In this document: piece by piece, positions 27,169 through 38,368 of the stretch
Layout of the letters: every line of letters starts with the position of its first letter
Numbering within the stretch: the first letter of the stretch is position 1
Assembly (NCBI RefSeq): GCF_030369615.1
Contig: NZ_CP128494.1
Span: 530,001-594,000, forward strand
Length of the DNA: 64,000 nt
Source: Geobacillus stearothermophilus ATCC 12980
Lineage (GTDB): Bacteria; Bacillota; Bacilli; Bacillales; Anoxybacillaceae
Direction of reading: 5' to 3'
The notes under the pieces: generated by a model
Told to the model about the DNA's origin: nothing
Seen by the model: only the letters and a program-made list of their open reading frames with translations
Database searches by the model: none
Position numbers and translations under genes: made by a program

Positions 27169-27305
27169 TGATACAGGCATGTGTCTTCAGACGGACAGAG
27201 GAGAGCGCGCCGAATGAAATGAATAAGGATACGGGCGTGCCGGAAAGGCGGTAAGGCGCCGCCGATTGCGCAGACGACTAGGTAGTAGAAAGAAGGGAGA
27301 AAGCG

Positions 27306-28472
27306 ATGATCAGATCGACCGAGCGAATCGCCGCGGCGGATGTGTTGCGTGGATTCGCCTTGCTTGGCATTTTGCTTGTCAACATGCGTTATGTTTCCTC
27401 GCCAGCGTTATACAACGAAAGCGTCAAGGGCGGTGCTTTTGACCGAGTTTTGGACGCGGTCGTCGACGTATTGTTTGAAGCGAGCGCCTATCCGTTGTTT
27501 GCGTTTTTATTCGGGTTCGGGGCGATGACCATGTTTCGCCGGATCAGCAGCCGCGGAAAGCGGCCGATTCCGATTCTGTTGCGCCGCTTCTTTCTTTTGC
27601 TTGGGATCGGCATTGCTCATGCGTTTGGCCTTTGGTTTGGCGATATTTTAATCCCCTACGCCCTCGTCGGGTTCATCATGCTTTTCTTTTTCGCCGCCCC
27701 GCCTCGTTGGTGGCGGACGGCGGCTGTTGCCGTCTTTTTTCTTTTTCACGGCCTCATGGCGCTGTTGTTAACGCTCAATGTATTGACCGGAGAAATGGAG
27801 ACAGCCGGCGGCCACGAGACCGCGGCGGCCGCGGCGGTTCGCCATTATCGAAACGGAACGTTTCGTGACGTGTTTTGGCAACGGTGGAACGACTGGATGT
27901 ATATCAACGACGATGGAGGGCTTTTGCTTACGGTGTTGACCGTGCTGCCGTTTTGTTTGCTTGGCGGCTATGCCGCCGACCAACGTTCGCTTGAAGCCGA
28001 TCGTCACTCGCCTGCGAAGCTGCGCCGCCTGATGAGGTGGGCGCTATGTTTTGGTTTAGCACTGAAAACCATTCCGTATTGGGCTGGGGTCAACAACTTG
28101 ACCATGTACATCCAAGACAGCTTTGGAGGCGCAGCATTGGCGGTGTTCTACGCGGCGGCCGCCGTGTTCGTCTGCGGGAAACGAAGTTGGCAGCGCGCTT
28201 GGCGGTGGTGGCAAGACGTTGGCAAAATGTCGCTCACTCATTATCTCGCGCAATCGCTCGTTTGCACGTCGCTGTTTTATGGTTATGGGCTTGGGTGGTA
28301 CGGACGCACAAGCGCATGGCAGGAGATGTTGATTGCGTTTGCTTTGTATGCGACTCAAGTGTGGATAAGCCGCTTTTGGTTTGCGCGTTTTCATTATGGT
28401 CCGGTTGAGTGGATGTGGAGGTGGGGGACATACGGAACGCGGCCGCCGTTTCGCCGCCGGCCGGGGCAATAA
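27306..28472 (+). CDS. DUF418-family membrane protein
   Basis: A 388-residue polytopic membrane protein with about ten hydrophobic segments. It has the DUF418 hallmarks: an N-terminal R(I)xxxDVLRGFALLGILLVNM block, SLFAFLFGFG-like YPLFAFLFGFGAM, and a C-terminal GKMSLTHYLAQSL...YG segment. The family (YrkO/YxaH-like) is uncharacterised; a carrier role is often supposed. AGAAGGGAGAAAGCG precedes the ATG. The preceding 137 bases hold no gene that I can see. Confidence 0.85.
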   Translation: MIRSTERIAAADVLRGFALLGILLVNMRYVSSPALYNESVKGGAFDRVLDAVVDVLFEASAYPLFAFLFGFGAMTMFRRISSRGKRPIPILLRRFFLLLGIGIAHAFGLWFGDILIPYALVGFIMLFFFAAPPRWWRTAAVAVFFLFHGLMALLLTLNVLTGEMETAGGHETAAAAAVRHYRNGTFRDVFWQRWNDWMYINDDGGLLLTVLTVLPFCLLGGYAADQRSLEADRHSPAKLRRLMRWALCFGLALKTIPYWAGVNNLTMYIQDSFGGAALAVFYAAAAVFVCGKRSWQRAWRWWQDVGKMSLTHYLAQSLVCTSLFYGYGLGWYGRTSAWQEMLIAFALYATQVWISRFWFARFHYGPVEWMWRWGTYGTRPPFRRRPGQ

Positions 28473-28482
28473 AAACCCCCGC

Positions 28483-28665
28483 TTACTGAACGGACGGGGA
28501 AGGCGATTCCAACATTCTCGTGTGCTGCAAATATTGGTTGATCAATTGGTCAAGCTCTTGGCTGCATTCGATCGTCTCTTTGGCCGTGAACCCATACGTG
28601 AGCGCCAATTCAATCATTTGTTGTCGTTTTTCTTCAATTTGCAACAGAACCATTTCCTTCACCAT
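28483..28665 (-). CDS. yisI: Spo0E-like sporulation regulatory phosphatase (YisI type)
   Basis: About 60 residues. The Spo0E-family helix-loop-helix motif is clear: LLQIEEKRQQMIELALTYGFTAKETIECSQELDQLINQYL. Such proteins dephosphorylate Spo0A~P and delay sporulation. The start is uncertain: ATGs at 28722, 28665 and 28653 all lack a strong ribosome site. The B. subtilis counterpart yisI is likewise near gerP and yisK. Two Spo0A-box-like sites lie upstream. Confidence 0.8.
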   Translation of the reverse strand: MVKEMVLLQIEEKRQQMIELALTYGFTAKETIECSQELDQLINQYLQHTRMLESPSPSVQ

Positions 28666-28825
28666 CAATTGTTTGAAATGTTGGTTAAGACATGCCGCGT
28701 CGATGCAAGACGTTTGTTGCATGACGAAAGTCGCAATCGACGCCCTAGTGGAAACTAAACATTATTATACATATCCCGACGAAAAGAGGAAGCGATTCGG
28801 GAAAATAAGTGATAAATTTACTAAT

Positions 28826-28844
28826 TTAGACAAAATTCTACAAA
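28826..28844 (-). promoter_or_regulatory. Tandem Spo0A-box-like sites
   Basis: On the minus strand TTTGTAGAA (28836-28844) and TTTGTCTAA (28826-28834) each match the 0A box TTTGTCRAA at 8 of 9 positions. They are spaced exactly one helical turn apart, about 160 bases before the spo0E-like gene. Confidence 0.45.
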
Positions 28845-28965
28845 AACAGGACTTTTTCGCCTCGATGGCGAATATCATCCTCAACGCGCCAAAATGACGA
28901 AGACGGGTGGAAGAGAAGAGTTTACGAAGCGTCCGCTACATAACAAAGAAAGGGAGAGAGGCACG

Positions 28966-29330
28966 ATGAAACTGATCACCGCACTTTTCGATGGAGAAAC
29001 GTTTGTTGGAGCCGTGCCGCAAGGAGACGACCGGGCGGTTCATTTGCGCCGCGCCGTTTTGTCCCGAATCCTAATGACTTGCGCATTGAAACGCGGGTGA
29101 ACGGGGAAGTGCGCCAGCGCGCGAGCACGAAACAGTTGATTTTTTCCATTGAATCGATCATCGAGACGATCTCCAAAGGCATTACGCTTGAGCCGGGCGA
29201 CATCATTGCGACAGGAACGCCGGCTGGAGTCGGCAAAGGGATGAACCCGCCGCGTTTTTTGCAGACGGGTGATGTCATTGAGGTGACGGTGGAAGGCATC
29301 GGCATGTTGCGCAACAAAGTGGGAGAGTAA
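28966..29330 (+). pseudogene. yisK: YisK (fumarylacetoacetate-hydrolase family), internally deleted
   Basis: The first 30 or so residues are intact (MKLITALFDGETFVGAVPQGD). The last 85 or so residues are in another frame (PNDLRIETRVNGEVRQRASTKQLIFSIESIIETISKGITLEPGDIIATGTPAGVGKG). About 190 central residues of this 300-residue family, including the metal-binding ExE..D site, are missing; the junction is near 29045-29070. The family includes oxaloacetate decarboxylases. Context (yisI, yisL neighbours) supports the yisK name. Confidence 0.9.
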
Positions 29331-29471
29331 ACGGCGAAAGTGAGGAAGCCCCCATTGATGCTCAAAAGGCGTCCTCTTGAAAGAAAGGGCGTCTTTCGTT
29401 TTCGTGAAGTTTGTCAACCGTCCGCCCGCCGTGCTATGATGGGAAGGAACAAGGAATGGTTGGAGGGATGG

Positions 29472-29828
29472 ATGTTGACGCATGCCCATATTACGAGCTG
29501 GCTCATCACGATTGTTTTGTTTTTCCTTGCGGTGTCGATGGAGCGGCAAGGGGCGGGCAAAGCCAAGATCGTGCAAATGGTGTTGCGGCTGTTTTACATT
29601 CTCACGATCGCGACGGGGGGGCTTTTGCTGCATAGCATTGCTTCGATATCCGCGCTTTATTGGCTAAAAGCGCTTGCCGGGCTGTGGGTGATCGGAGCGA
29701 TGGAAATGGTTTTAGCAGCTGTAAAAAAAGGAAAAAGCGCGGCGGCAGGATGGACGCAATGGGTCATTGCCCTTGTGGTGACGCTGTTCCTTGGCCTGCT
29801 GCTGCCGCTTGGTTTTGACTTATTCTAA
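29472..29828 (+). CDS. yisL: UPF0344 membrane protein YisL
   Basis: A 118-residue protein with four membrane helices, the exact length of B. subtilis YisL, in the same place after yisK. The ATG at 29472 follows GGAGGGATGG. Its function is unknown. A hairpin terminator follows at once. Confidence 0.88.
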   Translation: MLTHAHITSWLITIVLFFLAVSMERQGAGKAKIVQMVLRLFYILTIATGGLLLHSIASISALYWLKALAGLWVIGAMEMVLAAVKKGKSAAAGWTQWVIALVVTLFLGLLLPLGFDLF

Positions 29829-29831
29829 AGC

Positions 29832-29866
29832 GAAGCGGCAGCCTTCTATTGGTTGCCGCTTTTGTC
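29832..29866. terminator. Terminator between yisL and yisN
   Basis: AAGCGGCA pairs with TGCCGCTT, with an inner CC/GG pair, followed by TTG. It lies between converging genes. Confidence 0.7.
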
Positions 29867-29867
29867 C

Positions 29868-30416
29868 TCAGCCTATTTGGGCGCAAATCGCCCGTTCGCC
29901 GCTGTTGAATGTTATTTCAAATCGGTCGGCCGGCATCGGCCCGCGTTCATAGTAATGATGGACGCTGGCGATTTGCTCTGTATTGTCATAGATCATAAAA
30001 TTGACGCCGGATGATTTGGCAAACAATAAGCCGTTGTAGCAGTACAGGCAGTCGTAAAGCGAAAACCCAAGATGGTTCAGCCATTGGACGTATTGAAAAA
30101 AGGACGGATTGGGAAGCGAGGCAAGCCATTGCCGGTACGCGTATGTCAGCTGTTTGCGGAAGCGGATGCGGTCGCCGTCAGTGAGGGGGAAGATGCCGAG
30201 GTCGGTCGCGATCGTGCCGTTTTCCTGCCACCGTCCGGACAGCCAATGCCCATAGCGGAACAGTTTAATCCCTTGCTGGGCCATCTCCTCGACTAACACC
30301 GCTTCCTCTGCTTCCTCATCAAAAAACACCCATTCATTGTTGACAAACTCCGCTGTTCCTTGCACGTAAGCCCGCGGCTGTTCAGCAATGCACTGCAGGC
30401 GCTCTTCAATATTCAA
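29868..30416 (-). CDS. yisN: DUF2777 protein YisN
   Basis: A 182-residue soluble protein of unknown function (MNIEERLQCIAEQPRAYVQGTAEFVNNEWVFFDEEAEEA...). The start is a TTG at 30416 behind AAGGAGG. It is divergent from asnO, as in B. subtilis, where it is called yisN. No catalytic motif is seen. Confidence 0.8.
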   Translation of the reverse strand: MNIEERLQCIAEQPRAYVQGTAEFVNNEWVFFDEEAEEAVLVEEMAQQGIKLFRYGHWLSGRWQENGTIATDLGIFPLTDGDRIRFRKQLTYAYRQWLASLPNPSFFQYVQWLNHLGFSLYDCLYCYNGLLFAKSSGVNFMIYDNTEQIASVHHYYERGPMPADRFEITFNSGERAICAQIG

Positions 30417-30659
30417 TGTCTCTCATCCTCCTTGTACTTCTCTTTTTTTCCACCTTTTCGTCCGTTTATTCACGTTATTGTTGACATCGGACAATTCATC
30501 GAAATGACCAGTGGTGCATAAAATGGAATCATGCCGACGTGGAGAACCATCATGAATCAAAGGAGCGATCGCTGGAAACGATCGTGAAAAAAGAACGGAC
30601 GAAATGATGGAAACGGGTGAGAACTTGCCATCTTTGATAAAAAGAAAGGATTGGTTTGT

Positions 30660-32507
30660 ATGTGTGGCATTACTGGCTGTGTCCATTTCGGGCGCAATTT
30701 GCGCCGCGAGCGGACGGTCATTGACAGCATGACAGAGACGCTCGCCAAACGTGGACCGGATGATACAAATACGTGGCTGGACACTCATGTCGCCTTCGGT
30801 CATAAACGGCTTGTCGTCGTGGATCCGGCTGGCGGCAAACAACCGATGGTCCGGCAAAAAAACGGACATCGTTATACGATCGTCTATAACGGCGAGCTGT
30901 ATAATACGGAAGACATCCGGAAGGAGCTGTTGCATAAAGGTTACCGGTTTGACGGCCACTCCGATACGGAAGTGCTGCTCGCCGCTTATATCGAATGGAA
31001 AGAACAATGTGTTGACTGGCTCAACGGCATTTTTGCCTTCGCCGTTTGGGATGGGGAGCGCGAGCTGTTATTTATGGCGCGCGACCGTCTCGGAGTAAAA
31101 CCTTTGTTTTATCGAGAAGATGGCGGGGGGCTGCTGTTCGGCTCGGAAGTGAAAGCCATTTTGGCCCATCCCGATGTAAAGGCAGAAGTCAATTATGAAG
31201 GACTCGCCGAAGTGTTCGGCCTCGGACCGTCGCGCACACCGGGGCACGGGGTGTTTGACGGCATTCGAGAGCTGCGCCCGGCACATGCGCTCACGTTCTC
31301 TCGCAACGGGCTTCGCATTTGGCGGTATTGGAATGTCGAAAGCGACGTCCATCGCGATTCATTCGAGGAAACGGTCGAAAAGCTGCGCTTTCTATTGACG
31401 GATGCGGTCACGCGCCAACTCATTTCCGATGTGCCGGTCTGCACCTTCCTTTCTGGCGGGGTCGATTCGAGCGCCATTACGGCGATTGCCGCCAATGCCT
31501 TTGCGACAGCTGGAAAAGGGCCGCTGCACACCTACTCGATCGATTATGAAGGAAACGACCAGTATTTCAAAGCCAACGATTTTCAACCAAACACGGATGC
31601 GCCATTTATCGAACAGGTGTCAAACAAATTTCAAACGGTTCATCATCGCTGTGTGATCACGCAAGAAGAACTGTTCCGCCATTTGCATGAAGCCGTCATC
31701 GTCCGCGACGTTCCAGGCATGGCCGATGTCGATTCTTCGCTTCTTTGGTTTTGCAAACAAATTCGCAACCGGTTTGTCGTCAGCTTATCAGGGGAGTGCG
31801 CCGATGAAATTTTCGGCGGCTATCCATGGTTTCATCGGCCGGACGATTTGTCTCGGAAAGGATTTCCGTGGATGCGTTCGGTCGACGCGCGCATGGGTCT
31901 ATTAAAAGATGAGTGGCGACAAAAGCTTCGCCTTGACGACTATGTGCAAATGCGTTATGAACAAACGCTTGCTGAAGTGCCGCGTCTCGAGGGGGAAAGC
32001 GCCGAGGAGGCGAAGCGGCGTGAGCTGTTTTACTTAAATATGATTTGGTTTATGACGACACTGCTTGACCGGAAAGACCGGATGAGCATGGGAGCAAGCT
32101 TGGAAGTGCGCGTGCCGTTCGCTGACCATCGCATTGTCGAATACGTTTGGAACATTCCGTGGGATATGAAAATGTATGGAGGACGAGAAAAAGGCCTTTT
32201 GCGAAAAGCGCTCGAGGGATTGCTTCCCGAAGAGGTGCTCTACCGGAAAAAAAGCCCCTATCCGAAAACGCACCATCCTCTATATACGAAACTTGTCAAG
32301 CAATGGCTTGAGCAGTTGCTCCATGACCGCTCTTCGGTTTTGCACGAGTTTTTCGACCGGGAAAAATTGTTGGCGCTCATTGAAACAGAAGGGAAGTCGT
32401 TCCAAGTGCCGTGGTTTGGGCAGCTCATGACCGGTCCGCAGCTGCTCGCTTACCTTGGCCAAGTGCACGTTTGGTTTGATCATTACGGCATTCGCATTAA
32501 AGAATAA
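30660..32507 (+). CDS. asnO: Asparagine synthetase AsnO (glutamine-hydrolysing)
   Basis: A 615-residue class-B asparagine synthetase. It starts MCGITG, so Cys2 becomes the N-terminal nucleophile of the glutaminase domain (about 1-210). The synthetase domain has the pyrophosphate loop FLSGGVDSS. It makes asparagine from aspartate, glutamine and ATP. AsnO is the sporulation-linked paralogue in B. subtilis. The ATG at 30660 is forced by the processed cysteine. The 240 bases upstream contain a CGATCG-based hairpin but no convincing promoter. Confidence 0.93.
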   Translation: MCGITGCVHFGRNLRRERTVIDSMTETLAKRGPDDTNTWLDTHVAFGHKRLVVVDPAGGKQPMVRQKNGHRYTIVYNGELYNTEDIRKELLHKGYRFDGHSDTEVLLAAYIEWKEQCVDWLNGIFAFAVWDGERELLFMARDRLGVKPLFYREDGGGLLFGSEVKAILAHPDVKAEVNYEGLAEVFGLGPSRTPGHGVFDGIRELRPAHALTFSRNGLRIWRYWNVESDVHRDSFEETVEKLRFLLTDAVTRQLISDVPVCTFLSGGVDSSAITAIAANAFATAGKGPLHTYSIDYEGNDQYFKANDFQPNTDAPFIEQVSNKFQTVHHRCVITQEELFRHLHEAVIVRDVPGMADVDSSLLWFCKQIRNRFVVSLSGECADEIFGGYPWFHRPDDLSRKGFPWMRSVDARMGLLKDEWRQKLRLDDYVQMRYEQTLAEVPRLEGESAEEAKRRELFYLNMIWFMTTLLDRKDRMSMGASLEVRVPFADHRIVEYVWNIPWDMKMYGGREKGLLRKALEGLLPEEVLYRKKSPYPKTHHPLYTKLVKQWLEQLLHDRSSVLHEFFDREKLLALIETEGKSFQVPWFGQLMTGPQLLAYLGQVHVWFDHYGIRIKE

Positions 32508-32536
32508 GAGCTGCGCCTACGCGCAGCTCTTATTCG
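32503..32536. terminator. Bidirectional terminator between asnO and the MATE gene
   Basis: A perfect 14-bp stem, AATAAGAGCTGCGC and its complement around CTAC, overlaps the asnO stop and faces the converging MATE gene. Confidence 0.85.
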
Positions 32537-32547
32537 ATTTGGCGGCG

Positions 32548-33900
32548 CTACGCCATTTTTGCTTGTGGTACCATCGTTTTTTTCATCCAGACGCGCGACC
32601 GCCAGCGCCAAAGCATCAACAGTCCGCGAAGCCATTCGTCGGCGATGAACGACAGCCAAATGCCGACGAGGCCAAATCCGAGGGCGATGCCAAATACGTA
32701 AGCAATGGTCACGCCGACGCCCCACATCGACAAAATGCCCATATAGACAGGGAATTGCACATCGCCAGCGGCACGAAGCGAGCTGATAATCACTAAATTA
32801 AATGAGCGCCCCGGTTCAAGGATAATCGTTAACAGCAACAGTTTGCGGCCAAGAACAATCATTGAGCGGTCATCGGTAAAGAGCGACAGCAACGGTTCGG
32901 CAAACCAATAGGCGGCTGCGGCCAGCAACACTGAGATGGCGATGGCGCTGTACAAACTTTTCAAGCAGCGGGCGTAGGCTTCCTCGTATCGCCCGGCCCC
33001 GACGAAGTGGCCGACGAGAATTTGCGTTCCTTGGCTGACGGCGATGCCGAATAAAAACACAAACATCATAATGTTTTGCGTGTATACACGGACGGTCAAT
33101 GCCTCAGCGCCAAGCCATGTAATGAAATACGTAATGACCATTTGCGCCGTATTGTACGAAAGATGTTCCCCGGCTGCCGGAACACCGATTTTCAGCAGTG
33201 AGCGCAAATAGTGAAACGGAAGGCGGCGAAACGCCCTTGGTGCGAGCGAAATGTTTGTTCGTTTGCGCAACAAAGCAAGAAGTGCGAGAAAGGCCATGCC
33301 ACGGCTGGCGGCGGTCGATATAGCAGCCCCTTGGATGCCGAGGGCGGGCAGGCCAAACAAGCCAAAAATGAGGACCGCGTTGCTGATGACGTGCAAAACG
33401 TTCATGCCAACCGCTACATACATCGTGTCACGGGTGAAGCCATAGCTTTTCAAAATGGCGCCGACCGTCATCATCAGCGCTTGGATGAACAAAAATCCAC
33501 CGACAATCGCCAAATAATGGGTTCCTTCATCGAGCAGCTCGGCGGGCAAATCCATCATTCGCAAAATCGGCTCGCTGAATGCGGCGAGAATGGCGCTTAA
33601 CAACAATCCGAACAACAAATTGGCCACGAGGGATACAAGCGATACGTCAACGGCTTCTTGCTCTCGGTGGGCGCCTAAATATTGAGCAACAAGCACTGCT
33701 GTCGCTAAAGCGACGAAGTTGAACAGTACGATCGTTAACGCGATGATTTGGTTCGCCACCCCGACGGCAGCAACCGCGTGATCTGAATACTGGCTGAGCA
33801 TCAGTGTATCGGCGTTGCCCATCACCATATAGAGCAGCGTTTCAATAAAAATTGGCCACGTCAAGGAAAACAGTGACCGCGTTTTGGCCTCATGGCGCAT
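32548..33900 (-). CDS. yisQ: MATE-family multidrug efflux protein YisQ
   Basis: A 450-residue, twelve-helix transporter of the MATE (NorM/DinF-like) family, driven by a cation gradient. The N-terminal SLTWPIFIETLLYMVMGNADTLMLSQ and the repeat in the second half are typical. The ATG at 33900 follows AAGGAG. It is divergent from the AraC regulator, the same pair as yisQ-yisR in B. subtilis, so the regulator may control it. The substrate is unknown. Confidence 0.9.
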   Translation of the reverse strand: MRHEAKTRSLFSLTWPIFIETLLYMVMGNADTLMLSQYSDHAVAAVGVANQIIALTIVLFNFVALATAVLVAQYLGAHREQEAVDVSLVSLVANLLFGLLLSAILAAFSEPILRMMDLPAELLDEGTHYLAIVGGFLFIQALMMTVGAILKSYGFTRDTMYVAVGMNVLHVISNAVLIFGLFGLPALGIQGAAISTAASRGMAFLALLALLRKRTNISLAPRAFRRLPFHYLRSLLKIGVPAAGEHLSYNTAQMVITYFITWLGAEALTVRVYTQNIMMFVFLFGIAVSQGTQILVGHFVGAGRYEEAYARCLKSLYSAIAISVLLAAAAYWFAEPLLSLFTDDRSMIVLGRKLLLLTIILEPGRSFNLVIISSLRAAGDVQFPVYMGILSMWGVGVTIAYVFGIALGFGLVGIWLSFIADEWLRGLLMLWRWRSRVWMKKTMVPQAKMA

Positions 33901-34026
33901 GTTGAGACAACTCCTTTTTCTTATTCCGACTTGAACGATATATTCAGTTTAGCTAGTTTGTTGCATAATGGAAAGAGAAAGAAGCGATTTTGCTTGCACA
34001 TTTCCGACAAAAGAGGGGAGAGGCCG

Positions 34027-34887
34027 ATGGATACGGTTACATTTTCCATGCCGCCGCTGCCGGTGTTCATCAAAGGGGCGGAAAGTGTATTTCTGGAAGG
34101 AAAGAAGCATTTCCGCCGCACATTTTCCGTCTTTGATTTGCTTTACGTGAAACGAGGCTGTTTGTATATGACAGAAAACGGGCGCGAGTTTGCGATTGGC
34201 AGTGGACACTATTTGTTGTTGATTCCAGGAAGGGAACATTACGGACACCGCCCATGCGAAGAACGGACGGAGCTGGTTTGGCTTCATTTTTTGCTGCCAG
34301 ACTTTGCGGTTGTTTCCGATTGGGGTGTCAGCCGGCAGATCGTGATCGAAAAGGAGGCGACATACACCGAGCCGATCCAATACCGGCTCTCCATCCGTCA
34401 ATATGGCGAAGTCAAGCAGCGCGAGCGGGTGGAACAGCTGCTAAGTCAAATCGTGGAACAAAACATTCGGCGGGATATCGATCAGCCACTCCGGCAGCTG
34501 CTGTTGTTCATCGAATTCCTTTGGCACTTGCAAAAACAAGAGCTTTCCGTGCCGAGTGCGTCTGAACAGATCAGCGCCGCGGTGGTTGCGTATATCGAGA
34601 AACATTTCAGCGAGACGATTACACTGGACATGCTCGCACAGGAGCTCCGATTCCACCCGGACTACATCACACGCTGCATGCAAAAAACGATGGGCATGGG
34701 ATTTAGCCGCTACTTGGCGCATTATCGGTTGTCAAAGGCAAAGCAATGGTTGGCGGAGACGAACGAGACGATTGAGGCGATCGCCAAGCGGGTTGGCATT
34801 GACGATGGCGCCTACTTTTCGCGCCTGTTTAAAAAGGTGGAAGGAATCACGCCGACCGAATATCGGCGCATGGCGCGGCGTAATTGA
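34027..34887 (+). CDS. yisR: AraC-family transcription regulator YisR
   Basis: A 286-residue regulator with an N-terminal cupin sensor domain (about 10-140) and a C-terminal pair of helix-turn-helix motifs (ITLDMLAQELRFHPDYITRCMQK and ETIEAIAKRVGIDDGAYFSRLFKKVEGITPTEYRR). The ATG at 34027 follows AGAGGGGAGAGG. It probably senses a sugar or similar ligand and acts on neighbouring genes. Confidence 0.9.
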   Translation: MDTVTFSMPPLPVFIKGAESVFLEGKKHFRRTFSVFDLLYVKRGCLYMTENGREFAIGSGHYLLLIPGREHYGHRPCEERTELVWLHFLLPDFAVVSDWGVSRQIVIEKEATYTEPIQYRLSIRQYGEVKQRERVEQLLSQIVEQNIRRDIDQPLRQLLLFIEFLWHLQKQELSVPSASEQISAAVVAYIEKHFSETITLDMLAQELRFHPDYITRCMQKTMGMGFSRYLAHYRLSKAKQWLAETNETIEAIAKRVGIDDGAYFSRLFKKVEGITPTEYRRMARRN

Positions 34888-34937
34888 CCTTCTTCTATGC
34901 CGGTGGTATAGATGGGGACGGTCAGCAAAAGATCAAA

Positions 34938-34962
34938 CCGGTGCAGCTTGTCCTCTGCACCG
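34938..34962. terminator. Hairpin between yisR and nplT
   Basis: CCGGTGCAG and CTGCACCGG pair around a seven-base loop between converging genes. There is no U-run. Confidence 0.5.
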
Positions 34963-35002
34963 GCAACCGATATGTTTGTCCGTAACCGCCCGCTCAGTCG
35001 CC

Positions 35003-36829
<1,827 letters not shown>

Positions 36830-36884
36830 TTAAACAAAGCGTACACCAATGTAAAAAAAAGTCAAAATTTCATAAAAAATAAGC

Positions 36885-36912
36885 TTGTAAAATGAAAAAT
36901 AGACGATATAAT
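36885..36912 (+). promoter_or_regulatory. Promoter of the malEFG operon
   Basis: TTGTAA (36885-36890), 16 bases and TATAAT (36907-36912). The operator at 36927 lies just past the expected start of transcription. Confidence 0.6.
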
Positions 36913-36925
36913 AGAAGTTGAAAGG

Positions 36926-36939
36926 TGCAATCGTTTTCA
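36926..36939 (+). promoter_or_regulatory. Operator O2 overlapping a cre-like site
   Basis: GCAATCGTTTTC is a LacI-family half-matched palindrome. The 14 bases from 36926 match the CcpA cre TGWAANCGNTNWCA at 13 positions. Both repression by the local MalR and carbon catabolite repression are plausible. Confidence 0.55.
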
Positions 36940-36969
36940 TTGGAGTGATTGCGATTTTAATGCTAATGC

Positions 36970-36981
36970 GCAAACGGTTTC
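36970..36981 (+). promoter_or_regulatory. LacI-type operator O3 before malE
   Basis: GCAAACGGTTTC is the third site of the same type, 46 bases before malE. Confidence 0.45.
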
Positions 36982-37027
36982 GCTACGGTTGCACTGAAAA
37001 AGAGTGGATCAAAAGAGGAGGGAGAGC

Positions 37028-38299
37028 ATGAAGAAAACATTGTCTTTGTTTCTCATGGCTGTGCTGCTCGTGGGCGTGCTCGCTGCCTGCGGACCGAAAC
37101 GGGATGTTCAACAGCCGAAAGAAAGTCAAGGAACGACCGAAAAGGCGGAAAAACCAGACAAACTAGTCGTTTGGGTGAACGACGACGAAAAGCAGAAACA
37201 AGCATTAAAAGATATTTTCCAAAAGTACACAGAAAAAACCGGAATCAAAATCGAGATGGTTGCGGTCAGCATGCTCAATCAAACGAAAAAACTAGCGCTC
37301 GACGGACCGGCTGGCAAAGGGCCGGATGTGTTCTACCAGCCGCATGACCGCATCGGCGACATTGTGCTGCAAGGATTGGCCGATCCAGTCGACCTTGGCG
37401 ATGCGAAAGGCGAGTACAGTCCGACAGCCATCAAGGCGGTCACCTATGACGGAAAGACGTATGGCGTGCCGATGGTCGTTGAAACATACGGCGTGTTCTA
37501 CAATAAAAATTTAGTGCCGGAAGCGCCGAAAACGCTGGATGACTTGATGAAGATCGCCAAGGAAAAAACGAATGCGGCCAAAGACCAATACGGCTTTTTA
37601 ATGGAAGCGACGAATTTCTATTTCGTTTATCCGTTCTTCGCCGGATACGGCGGCTATGTGTTTAAAAATGAAAACGGCAAATACGACATAAGCGACATTG
37701 GGCTCGCGAATGATGGAGCCGTCAAAGGAGCCGAGCTCGTCCAATCGTGGTTTAAAAACGGCTACATTCCGAAAGAAATCACCGGCGATATTATGAACGG
37801 GCTGTTTACGAAAGGAAATGTGGCGGTTGCCATCACCGGACCATGGAACATCGCGTCGTATAAAGAAGCGTTGGGCGACAAATTAGCGACCGCACCGTTG
37901 CCGGTCTTAGACAACGGCGAGCATCCGAAATCGTTCGTCGGCGTGAAAACATGGATGTTATCAGCCTATTCGAAAAACAAAGAATGGGCGGTCGACTTCA
38001 TGAAGTTTGTCACGAACGAAGAAAATTCGCTTCATTACTATGAAATGGCGGGCGAAATGCCGGCGAACGAAAAAGCGTTGACGAATGAGAAAATTACGAA
38101 CGACCCGCTGATCGCCGGTTTTGCGGAGCAAATCCAATACGGCGAGCCGATGCCGAACGTGCCGGAAATGTCGCAAGTGTGGGAGCCGATGAGCAATGCG
38201 TTGCAATTTATCGCGAAAGGCGAAAACCCGAAAGCGGTGCTCGGTGAGGCAGTGAAAACGATTCAAGATAAAATCGCTGCCAGCGGCGCTGGAAAATAA
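37028..38299 (+). CDS. malE: Maltodextrin-binding lipoprotein MalE
   Basis: A 423-residue extracellular solute-binding protein. The signal peptide ends in the lipobox LAAC, so it is lipid-anchored outside the membrane. The mature part has the MalE-type fold with PDVFYQPHDRIGDI, YGVPMVVETYGVFYNK and GPWNIASYK. It captures maltose and maltodextrins for MalFG. The ATG at 37028 follows AGAGGAGGGAG. It is the first gene of malE-malF-malG-amylase-malR. The ATPase gene is not here; a shared MsmX-type ATPase elsewhere is the usual arrangement. Confidence 0.93.
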   Translation: MKKTLSLFLMAVLLVGVLAACGPKRDVQQPKESQGTTEKAEKPDKLVVWVNDDEKQKQALKDIFQKYTEKTGIKIEMVAVSMLNQTKKLALDGPAGKGPDVFYQPHDRIGDIVLQGLADPVDLGDAKGEYSPTAIKAVTYDGKTYGVPMVVETYGVFYNKNLVPEAPKTLDDLMKIAKEKTNAAKDQYGFLMEATNFYFVYPFFAGYGGYVFKNENGKYDISDIGLANDGAVKGAELVQSWFKNGYIPKEITGDIMNGLFTKGNVAVAITGPWNIASYKEALGDKLATAPLPVLDNGEHPKSFVGVKTWMLSAYSKNKEWAVDFMKFVTNEENSLHYYEMAGEMPANEKALTNEKITNDPLIAGFAEQIQYGEPMPNVPEMSQVWEPMSNALQFIAKGENPKAVLGEAVKTIQDKIAASGAGK

Positions 38300-38313
38300 C
38301 GAGTGATGTCGCG

Positions 38314-38337
38314 GTGGATAGGATCAGCCCTATCCAC
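38314..38337 (+). promoter_or_regulatory. Stem-loop between malE and malF
   Basis: GTGGATAGG and CCTATCCAC form a nine-pair stem with a six-base loop and no U-run, 15 bases after the malE stop. In such operons it typically protects the malE message or limits read-through, so the binding protein is made in excess. Confidence 0.6.
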
Positions 38338-38368
38338 TATTCTTATCCATATGATAGGGGGGATTGGA

